Below, one piece after another: positions 9,848 through 15,046 of a DNA stretch of 18,909 bases. The DNA is from Clostridiales bacterium. GTDB lineage: Bacteria > Bacillota > Clostridia > Christensenellales > Aristaeellaceae. Under the pieces are notes generated by a model, which was not told the origin of the DNA, did not search any database, and saw nothing but the letters and a program-made list of their open reading frames with translations. The translations under genes were made by a program, and so were the position numbers. Numbering within the stretch: the first letter of the stretch is position 1; the number at the start of each line of letters is the position of its first letter. The stretch is taken from positions 1 to 18,909 of the forward strand of contig JAAZEI010000150.1 of assembly GCA_012512355.1 (NCBI GenBank), in the 5' to 3' direction.

Positions 9848-9997
9848 TTATTTATTTGCGAAATATTCCTTTACCGCATTACTGTCTCTCTTTAAGATAA
9901 TGTATCCTGCATAACTCTGGACCAAATAATTGATCATAACTTCAGAATTGTCTTGATGATATCCAATGAACTCGAGCACATCTTCTTTATTATCCAT
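9848..9997 (-). CDS. Possible 49-residue small protein behind the pRiA4b-like gene
   Basis: The frame starts at ATG 9995-9997 and ends with TAA at 9848-9850. It begins MDNKEDVLEFIGYH and ends NAVKEYFANK; composition is that of an ordinary soluble helical protein, with no low-complexity sequence. It lies 39 nt downstream of the pRiA4b-like stop on the same strand, and the shared terminator at 9748-9781 follows. The weak point is initiation: AGGAG (10031-10035) is too far from the ATG, and a TTG at 10013-10015 would still be 15 nt away. It could be a real small gene translated by coupling, or the tail of a longer decayed one. I do not recognise the family. Confidence 0.4.
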   Translation of the reverse strand: MDNKEDVLEFIGYHQDNSEVMINYLVQSYAGYIILKRDSNAVKEYFANK

Positions 9998-10036
9998 TGA
10001 ATTAGCCGTGACCAAAGGGTGCTACTACGTCTCCTT

Positions 10037-10522
10037 TTACTCTTCTTCTTCCCAGTCTCCATATTGCTCCGGGGCTTCGCCTACGGCGCGGATGACCAGG
10101 GCATAGCTGTCAAGCGGAGCATCATGCGGCGACGGGGCATCCCAGGTTTTTTCGCTAAGCACACGACATTGAAACTGCCAGTTATCGCCAAAATCGAATA
10201 CATATTTGAACTTGCTGCCCACCCGCATCACCAGGCGCAGCCTAAAGTCACAGGTATGCCGTTCGTTATCATCATCTTCATCATCCATTGTATCCATGTA
10301 ATAGCAATCAGCCTCACTCCACGCCACATTATCCATAAAAAAGGCATGCATATGATCGTCATCAAATGCAAAGGCTTGCAGGATAACGCTGCTCAGGGCC
10401 TCCAGTGTGGCGTCCTGCGCTATTTGGATGTGGCGGTAACAGCCCTTAAGCAAGCTGACTGAAATAACGAAAGATTTTTGATTCGTTGGCTGTTTTGTCT
10501 TTTTCTTTTTTATTTCCAACAC
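10037..10522 (-). CDS. Plasmid pRiA4b ORF-3-like protein
   Basis: The protein matches the pRiA4b ORF-3 family (PF07929): a basic KKKK N-terminus, then FVISVSLLKGCYRHIQI, a DATLEALSSVILQAFAFDDDH helix region split by the usual motifs, a central acidic DDEDDD patch, FKYVFDFGDNWQF, and the closing APEQYGDWEEEE. Family members occur on plasmids and as lone chromosomal genes; the biochemical role is unknown. I choose the GTG at 10520-10522 (161 residues) because AGAAAGGA sits 8 nt ahead of it. An ATG at 10541-10543 and another at 10595-10597 are in frame but have no ribosome binding site. The SEC-C metal-binding tail seen in some relatives is absent. It is the main intact gene of an AT-rich, accessory-looking patch. 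Confidence 0.82.
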   Translation of the reverse strand: MLEIKKKKTKQPTNQKSFVISVSLLKGCYRHIQIAQDATLEALSSVILQAFAFDDDHMHAFFMDNVAWSEADCYYMDTMDDEDDDNERHTCDFRLRLVMRVGSKFKYVFDFGDNWQFQCRVLSEKTWDAPSPHDAPLDSYALVIRAVGEAPEQYGDWEEEE

Positions 10523-10597
10523 AACATTTGTCCTTTCTGGCATCACGGATTTGGATAGAATACACTGACTCTCACAACTCAGGACTCCGACGACCAT

Positions 10598-10824
10598 GTG
10601 ATGTCATCTGATTTTCCAGCGACAAGAGCATTCCCGCTATTGTAGGCTATATCCTCGCTGGCTCAATTGCAGCTGCGCTTTTTGGCTTTCCATAGCTCAT
10701 TATTTTCTTATTTAGCGTTTGTACTCATCCTTTGATTGTCATGATAACATCCATTGTATCGCAGTCGCAGCGGCTTGTCTTACCTTTTGTCTTGGGCTAA
10801 GTTGCGAACATTACGTACTCTATC
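10598..10824. other. AT-rich gap with possible membrane-protein remnant
   Basis: No intact gene is seen. One plus-strand frame (10612-10800), broken by a single TAG at 10693-10695, encodes a very hydrophobic sequence on both sides of the stop: IPAIVGYILAGSIAAALFGF before it and LIIFLFSVCTHPLIVMI after it. That pattern suggests two membrane helices of a decayed transporter-like gene, but it is short and could be chance in AT-rich DNA. Confidence 0.25.
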
Positions 10825-10928
10825 ATGCTTCCCTTGACGAACCAAACGAATCGGGGAAACTCAAATTGCTTCCCTGCCCGATGAGCGGGAGCGGAAAAAA
10901 ACCGATGCCTCAAAGCATGAATGATTGA
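10825..10928 (+). pseudogene. Broken remnant of a Lar-like zinc-ribbon gene
   Basis: Around 10862-10892 the DNA matches the intact zinc-ribbon gene at 14705-14735 in 26 of 31 positions by hand count. In the same reading frame this gives DEPNESGKLKLLPCPMSGSG against DEVPDELGQAQLLPCPMCGS in the intact gene. The second Cys of the first knuckle has become Ser (TGC to AGC), the rest of the ribbon is gone, and the frame stops at 10926-10928. Upstream, the frame can be followed back to a TTG at 10719, but that part does not resemble the intact protein. The remnant abuts copy B of the dispersed repeat. Confidence 0.5.
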
Positions 10929-10940
10929 GAATAGTATTCT
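10891..10940. repeat. Dispersed ~50-bp repeat, copy B; terminator-like on the minus strand
   Basis: This is the partner of 531-580 (38 of 50 bases shared). It begins just after the stop of the minus-strand peptidoglycan-binding gene at 10942. On that strand it shows a small ATGC-TTTGAG-GCAT hairpin followed by CGG and seven T residues, so it may serve as that gene's terminator. The 4-bp stem is weak. Confidence 0.45.
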
Positions 10941-10941
10941 G

Positions 10942-12243
10942 TTATGATTTTTCAGGAAACTTTCCCTGGAACAGCACCATCTGGGTAGCGGGGCTGGCGA
11001 TGCCGTCACTGGGGAGGCCATGAACTTCCTGGAAGGCGCCGATGGCCTCTTTTGTATCAGGGCCGTAAAAACTGTCGACAATGCCTTTAAAGTAGCCATT
11101 GTCCTTGAGAGCCTGCTGGAGGTTTGTGACCAGTTCGCCCATGTCGCCCTCCTGCAGGGTGACATACTCCCCTGTAGGGGATTGGGTGACCAGGACAAAA
11201 GAACCGGTTTTCGTGTGCTGGGGCGAAACAGTCGGCCGGGGACTGGCAAAGAGCAGCCTTTGGGTATCAACGCCCGCGATGCCATCGCGTAACAGCTTGT
11301 TGTCGCTTTGGAAGCTCAGCACAGCCTCTGTGGTGCCCGTGCCATACATGCCATCGATTTCGCCTGTGTAATAGCCTTTGGCTTTCAGGGCTTTTTGAAG
11401 GTCGGATACCGGCCCTCCCATGTCACCTTCGTGCAGGGTGATGGGCTTGCCATCCGGGGCCGGGGTGACGCTGACAAAGCTCGCGGTGGGCACAGCATCC
11501 GGCGCTGCAGTCCCGCTCAACGGCTGAAGTTCATGGTCATCATAGGGCAGGACAGCCCTTATTTCTTCCCGGATAAGAACCGCATAAAACAGCTCACTGC
11601 CGTCTTGCCTGAGGCGTGATTTGAATTCCTGTGCTGACATGAAAAGCTGGGTGCCATCCTGGCTGCCAGCCAGGATGATGCAGTTATCGCTCAGGGGATA
11701 CTGCATTATATCGCCCGCTGTTTCATTGACAAAGCCGGGCACATCACCCTCTGACCCTATTAGGGAGACCGGGTCCAGGCTCAGGGTGAACTTGCCGTAT
11801 TTTTCCGTCATATCCATCAGGTAGCCGGCCAAGACGATGTTGCGCTGCTCCTCCGGCCTGCGCTGTAAAAAGACTGAGTAGACGGATACCTCGCCCGAGT
11901 GGGCCCTGACGGCAATGCTCACCAGCCGCGGAGCATTTGTTAGGGGGATGGCTTGAGAGGGCTGCCCAGAGGCCACCGCCGCCCCGTCCACCGTGATGGC
12001 GGCCAGCGGGTCAGCAGCCTGCGGTATGAGCGTCACCCCGCTCACCCGGCTGCCCACCGTCAGCAGGTAGGTGTGCACCAGGGGGTCAAAGGCCTCGGGA
12101 ATCATGATGCCCGTATCGGGACTGCTGTGGGACAGACCGGCCAAAGCGCTGGGCGGCAGCACTTCCTGCGAGGCCTGCGCCGGGATGACGCTCAAGGCCG
12201 CGGACAGGCAAAGCACCAGGATGAGGGCAAAGAGTTTATTCAT
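10942..12243 (-). CDS. Secreted protein with cadherin-like domain and two peptidoglycan-binding modules
   Basis: This 433-residue protein has a clear signal peptide (MNK, hydrophobic core, AQA at 22-24 before the likely cut). Residues about 48-130 resemble the cadherin-like beta-sandwich domain (PF12733: FDP-VHTY-L-V, later V-SVYSVFL). The middle (135-245) is unassigned. Two PG_binding_1 modules follow at about 270-332 and 363-425, each with L-EGDMG, LQ-ALK--GY, a Y-G--T-EA---FQ core and a DGIA turn. Each is preceded by a matching linker (ASFVSVTPAPDGKPITL and GSFVLVTQSPTGEYVTL), so the whole 80-residue unit has been duplicated. No hydrolase or peptidase domain is visible, so it probably binds the cell wall without cutting it. 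The start has GGAGG about 9 nt ahead. It stands alone, divergent from the gene at 12748. Confidence 0.88.
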   Translation of the reverse strand: MNKLFALILVLCLSAALSVIPAQASQEVLPPSALAGLSHSSPDTGIMIPEAFDPLVHTYLLTVGSRVSGVTLIPQAADPLAAITVDGAAVASGQPSQAIPLTNAPRLVSIAVRAHSGEVSVYSVFLQRRPEEQRNIVLAGYLMDMTEKYGKFTLSLDPVSLIGSEGDVPGFVNETAGDIMQYPLSDNCIILAGSQDGTQLFMSAQEFKSRLRQDGSELFYAVLIREEIRAVLPYDDHELQPLSGTAAPDAVPTASFVSVTPAPDGKPITLHEGDMGGPVSDLQKALKAKGYYTGEIDGMYGTGTTEAVLSFQSDNKLLRDGIAGVDTQRLLFASPRPTVSPQHTKTGSFVLVTQSPTGEYVTLQEGDMGELVTNLQQALKDNGYFKGIVDSFYGPDTKEAIGAFQEVHGLPSDGIASPATQMVLFQGKFPEKS

Positions 12244-12747
12244 TAGATATCCTCCGTAGATTCGTTTTTCCTAAGCTGAAGATTGTAAAAGGGCTGATTG
12301 AAACACCGGCGCAAGATGCCTGTCAGAGTCCTGTGAAGGCCCTCCTATGCTAGATGGTTGGCAGCAGATACCCGGACAAAGTGACAGGGGTCCTGTTGAT
12401 ATTTATTTGGTTTTCAGCTGACAGCAAAACATGGCTGCTATATTTTTAAAATGGAAGTCTTTGCTTCGCCGCCTGATGATACCATCACATTATGCTGATA
12501 AGCCCACCCTGTCAACACCCAGGCGTATTCAGCTTGACCGCAGAAAATATTCACAGCTCAATCCCCCGCCGCCTGATGGACAATTTACAATATATTATAT
12601 AAAATAAACATGCATCAGCAAGGCATGCCTTTTTATGGACACAAAGCCTGCCTGCCCTCCTGCCATGATATACTGTTTGAGGGCGCTGTCACCTTGAGAC
12701 AGCAGACAGCCCACCCCGGTTCACCCCAAAGATTGGAGGAAAAATAT
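12244..12747. other. Divergent intergenic region
   Basis: This 500-base stretch separates the minus-strand secreted protein from the plus-strand 94-residue gene and must hold promoters for both. A good plus-strand promoter lies at 12577-12605 and a weaker candidate (CTGACA 12418-12423, 17 nt, TATTTT 12441-12446) upstream. The 12-mer CGCCGCCTGATG occurs at 12468-12479 and exactly 100 bases later at 12568-12579, the second copy touching the -35 element. A TACAAT at about 12285-12290 on the minus strand could be the -10 of the secreted-protein gene, but no matching -35 is seen. An open frame from 12610 is only an upstream extension of the 12748 gene. Confidence 0.5.
12577..12605 (+). promoter_or_regulatory. 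Promoter upstream of the 94-residue gene
   Basis: TGGACA (12577-12582), a 17-nt AT-rich spacer and TAAAAT (12600-12605) make a good sigma-A-type promoter. Transcription would start near 12612, giving a leader of about 135 nt that opens with the palindrome AGGCATGCCT at 12621-12630. Confidence 0.55.
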
Positions 12748-13032
12748 ATGTCTGATAAATTCGATCAATATAAAGATGACTTCAGAAAAGTCATTCACGA
12801 CATTCAAACCACAGGGAGCGCTGCCGCCCATAATGTGAAGGATAAGGCGCAAAGAAATTCCCTGCAGATGAGAGAAGCTTCGCAGCGTCTGGACAAGAAG
12901 ATCTCAGATGCTGCCAAAAATGCCCAGACAAAATCTATTGCCGCCGGCAAAGAGATAAAAGCAGGCTGTCACGCTGTGGCAAAGGATATCAAATACGCGG
13001 CTGGGAAAGTATCAGATGAGCTCAAAAAATAG
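12748..13032 (+). CDS. Small Lys/Ala-rich helical protein, family not recognised
   Basis: The protein has 94 residues and starts MSDKFDQYKDDFRKVIHDIQ. TGGAGGA at 12734-12740 sits 7 nt ahead of the ATG, which is why I reject the longer frame from 12610. After about residue 25 it is a chain of amphipathic-helix segments rich in Ala, Lys, Asp and Gln (NVKDKAQ, LDKKISDAAKNAQ, KSIAAGKEIKAG, KDIKYAAGKVSDELKK). There is one Cys, no signal peptide and no membrane segment. The pattern recalls LEA-like, phasin-like or stress-induced helical proteins, but I cannot assign a family and the resemblance is only compositional. It has its own promoter. The flavoprotein gene follows 120 nt later with no terminator between them, so the two may share a transcript. 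Confidence 0.75.
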   Translation: MSDKFDQYKDDFRKVIHDIQTTGSAAAHNVKDKAQRNSLQMREASQRLDKKISDAAKNAQTKSIAAGKEIKAGCHAVAKDIKYAAGKVSDELKK

Positions 13033-13152
13033 AGACGGCGCCTAACATGCGCAGTCATCAAATCTCCCGAGGATGAGATGCCAAAGAAATCCGCGCTGTG
13101 TGAAAGACATCAAAAATTCTGTACCAAACTCCCAGAGACAAGAAGGAAAGCG

Positions 13153-13854
13153 ATGAAATTATCCGATTTTAAAGGACTGTTCCGCAGGTCCGCCCTGACC
13201 CTGCTCAAAGTCGAAAACCCCTTTGATGATTATTACCGCATCACACTCAAACCCGGAAAAGATACAGTCTGGCACCCGGGCGATCACGGGGTTTTTACCC
13301 TGCCGGGCCGCAAGGTGAAGGGCAGGTCCTGGCGGGCTTTCTCCGTCGCCTCCATCCCGCAGGAAAACACAATCCTGATCGGCACCCGCACGGGCGAAAA
13401 CATCAGCGGCTTTAAAAAGGAACTGACTTCCATGCAGGAGGGCGACCTGGTGAATGTGATCGGCCCCTTTGGCTGGTTTAAGATACAGGATGACACCAGC
13501 CCCATCGTTCTGGTGGCCGGCGGCGTGGGCATCACCCCCATCAGAGCCCTCCTCAAACAGCTTGAGAACGACACCGCCAGGCCCATTGAGCTTGTTTTCC
13601 AAGCAAAAGGTCACTACCTTTTTGGGGATGAACTCCTGAACATGGCGATAGACAACCCGAAAATCACCGTCCAGATGACCAGGTCAAAAGAGGATAGCCA
13701 AAAAGCCCTCGATGCCATCATGGCCCAGCACGGGAATAAAGCTTACTATTATATCTCGGGGCCGCGTCCTTTTGTGAAAGCGAACAAAAAGCACATCAAG
13801 CAGCACAGCATTCCGGGCAGCAAAATCATTTCCGACCCATTTCTCGGGTATTGA
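13153..13854 (+). CDS. Ferredoxin-NADP reductase-like flavoprotein
   Basis: This 233-residue protein is a two-domain FAD/NAD(P)H oxidoreductase of the ferredoxin-NADP reductase superfamily. The first half is the FAD-binding barrel with the flavin motif R61-A-F-S64 and the G-DLVNVIGPFG loop. The second half is the nucleotide-binding fold with GGVGITPIRALL from residue 123 and the SGPRPF motif at 202-207. It ends in DPFLGY with an aromatic terminal residue, as in reductases where this residue stacks on the flavin. No 2Fe-2S cluster domain is present (no CxxxxCxxC tail), so it needs a separate partner. The start at 13153 has AGAAGGAAAG close ahead and gives the usual N-terminus (MKLSDFKGLFRRSALTL); the longer frame from 13078 is less likely. 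A terminator follows. The physiological partner is unknown. Confidence 0.85.
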   Translation: MKLSDFKGLFRRSALTLLKVENPFDDYYRITLKPGKDTVWHPGDHGVFTLPGRKVKGRSWRAFSVASIPQENTILIGTRTGENISGFKKELTSMQEGDLVNVIGPFGWFKIQDDTSPIVLVAGGVGITPIRALLKQLENDTARPIELVFQAKGHYLFGDELLNMAIDNPKITVQMTRSKEDSQKALDAIMAQHGNKAYYYISGPRPFVKANKKHIKQHSIPGSKIISDPFLGY

Positions 13855-13865
13855 GCTCCCCGCAC

Positions 13866-13905
13866 AAGCAGGGTCTGGGAGCAGGTATCCGAGGCCCTGC
13901 TTTTT
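13866..13905 (+). terminator. Rho-independent terminator after the flavoprotein gene
   Basis: AAGCAGGGTCT (13866-13876) pairs with AGGCCCTGCTT (13892-13902) with one G-T pair, around a 15-nt loop, and runs into TTTTT at 13901-13905. It begins 11 nt after the stop codon. Confidence 0.8.
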
Positions 13906-14010
13906 CATCTCAGGCAGCGTTCCAAACACTGCGCCCTGTTGTATCAGCCTTTCATTAGCTGTTGTTTGTTTTATATTATGGTGAAATTTCAAAATCAGAG
14001 ACTCAAACTA

Positions 14011-14038
14011 TTGACATCTTCCTATTAAGTGTTAATAT
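14011..14038 (+). promoter_or_regulatory. Strong promoter for the small-gene pair
   Basis: A perfect TTGACA (14011-14016) and TAATAT (14033-14038) are 16 nt apart. Transcription should start near 14045, about 170 nt ahead of the first coding start at 14216. The sequence from 13906 to 14010 shows nothing else. Confidence 0.72.
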
Positions 14039-14131
14039 ACAAATATAGCATAGATATCCAAGATTCATCGATCTACATTCTCCATAGCTCGTCCACTCTA
14101 TTTCACTGCAGGCCGACACTTCCCCTGAGGG

Positions 14132-14151
14132 ATTGCGCTGGTTGGCGCAAT
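14132..14151 (+). promoter_or_regulatory. Hairpin in the leader of the small-gene pair
   Basis: ATTGCGC (14132-14138) and GCGCAAT (14145-14151) form a 7-bp stem with a 6-nt loop, followed by TTATAT. It sits in the middle of the roughly 170-nt untranslated leader. It could be an attenuator or an RNA-stability element; no known riboswitch fold is recognised. Confidence 0.35.
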
Positions 14152-14215
14152 TTATATCCCTTGAAACAGGCTGATTGCCGGATGAACCAAAACACAATGG
14201 ATGGGGTGAGTCACA

Positions 14216-14419
14216 ATGTTAGAAAAAAAGGAAAGAAACAGCACAGAACTCAGAAAGAGTTTCAGAGAACTTGAGGGGAGACTGCGCAACCACAGAGACA
14301 ATTTCAGCAGCGAAACACTTGACGAATGCAGCCAGGCAGAGGATAAAACGGGTACCCAGCAAAGCTATGACTCTGGTTCGCCGCAGCACGCATCCACGCA
14401 GTCTGACATGGAAGAATAA
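14216..14419 (+). CDS. Small charged protein, family not recognised
   Basis: The frame encodes 67 residues beginning MLEKKERNSTELRKSFREL. GGGGTGA at 14203-14209 lies 6 nt before the ATG. The first third is a strongly charged helix rich in Arg, Lys and Glu; the rest is polar and disordered-looking, rich in Ser, Gln and Asp, ending DMEE. There is one Cys. It follows a strong promoter and is 43 nt upstream of the zinc-ribbon gene, with which it is probably co-transcribed. I do not recognise a family and propose no function. A different frame overlaps it (14182-14274) but has no ribosome binding site. Confidence 0.55.
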   Translation: MLEKKERNSTELRKSFRELEGRLRNHRDNFSSETLDECSQAEDKTGTQQSYDSGSPQHASTQSDMEE

Positions 14420-14462
14420 AGCAGCAAAGGAGATAACAGGATTTTAAACGGAGGAATTCGTT

Positions 14463-14861
14463 ATGTACATCAAAGTCAAAGCCAAACCTGCCCAAACGGG
14501 CAAAGCACAATTGGATCATATGCGCATCAACTCAGACCATGTAACGAATTTTTATATCAGATCCGGTACGCTGATCATCATGTGTCTCAATGAAACAATC
14601 ATGCTCCCACTGCAGGAGTACAGCATCCTGGAAGCTTACGAAGAACTCAAGGCGCTCCTTCCTGCCTTGGCCCCCGACGAGGTGCCAGATGAATTAGGCC
14701 AAGCCCAATTGCTTCCCTGTCCCATGTGCGGCAGCAAAGCCGGCATGATAAAGGTCCCTGAGGGGTATAAGGCAGGGTGCGACCGCTGTCAGATCATGAC
14801 CCATGCCTTTGAAGATGAATACAGCGCCCTGGTCTATTGGAATTATATGATGGCGGAATAA
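14463..14861 (+). CDS. Protein with C-terminal Lar-like zinc ribbon
   Basis: This 132-residue protein has an N-terminal domain of about 75 residues with alternating beta-type strands (VTNFYIRSGTLIIMCLNETIML) and a helix (SILEAYEELKALL), then an acidic linker. The C-terminal zinc ribbon reads LLPCPMCGS, then C-D-R-C and a closing A-L-V-Y-W-N. The Cys positions are C86, C89, C106 and C109. The ribbon and its WN end fit the Lar restriction-alleviation-like family (PF14354), common in phages and mobile elements; Lar itself modulates type I restriction. No restriction genes are in this window, so that role is only a possibility. GGAGGA 7 nt ahead fixes the start. A decayed relative of the ribbon lies at 10862-10892. 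The N-terminal domain is unassigned. Confidence 0.8.
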   Translation: MYIKVKAKPAQTGKAQLDHMRINSDHVTNFYIRSGTLIIMCLNETIMLPLQEYSILEAYEELKALLPALAPDEVPDELGQAQLLPCPMCGSKAGMIKVPEGYKAGCDRCQIMTHAFEDEYSALVYWNYMMAE

Positions 14862-14920
14862 CAGACGGCATCGCAGAATCAAGCTTCACAGCATCAGGCA
14901 GCACACTGGTAACATCCATT

Positions 14921-14945
14921 GTTTCGCGGCTATCAGCCGCGAAAC
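14921..14945 (+). terminator. Hairpin between the zinc-ribbon gene and argS
   Basis: GTTTCGCGGCT (14921-14931) and AGCCGCGAAAC (14935-14945) form a perfect 11-bp stem with a 3-nt loop. It lies 60 nt after the zinc-ribbon stop and ahead of the argS promoter, so a terminator role is likely. The run after it (ATTTGTC) is a poor T tract, which lowers confidence. Confidence 0.5.
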
Positions 14946-14987
14946 ATTTGTCATGTAAGCACCCAAACCAGCAGCCCTCCCCTTCTC

Positions 14988-15016
14988 TTGCGTGCACTTT
15001 GTGCATATGTTATCAT
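14988..15016 (+). promoter_or_regulatory. Promoter of the argS-dapF-purA group
   Basis: TTGCGT (14988-14993), a 17-nt spacer and TATCAT (15011-15016) with an extended -10 TG at 15008-15009. Transcription would begin near 15023 and reach AAGGAGGG at 15031-15038, leaving a very short leader with no T-box, so argS does not look tRNA-controlled here. Confidence 0.6.
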
Positions 15017-15046
15017 CATGTGTGTTTTTCAAGGAGGGTCATCACG

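Noticed and set aside
10745..10762. 18-mer near-identical to 14910-14927 (17 of 18 bases), partly matching 10282-10294 as well
   Set aside because: The order relative to the zinc-ribbon sequence differs between the loci, flanks do not align, and a match of this size by chance is not very unlikely in 19 kb.
12621..12630. Palindrome AGGCATGCCT just after the predicted transcription start
   Set aside because: A single 10-base palindrome with no second copy is not enough to call an operator.
12610..12747. Upstream extension of the 94-residue gene
   Set aside because: It starts at about the predicted transcription start, has no ribosome binding site, and adds a Cys/Pro-rich stretch unlike the rest; ATG 12748 has a strong site.
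13078..13152. Upstream extension of the flavoprotein gene
   Set aside because: The ribosome binding site is too close to the ATG, and the added residues do not resemble the family N-terminus that begins at 13153.
14837..15046. Upstream extension of argS
   Set aside because: It overlaps the zinc-ribbon gene, a hairpin and the argS promoter; the real start at 15047 has AAGGAGGG.
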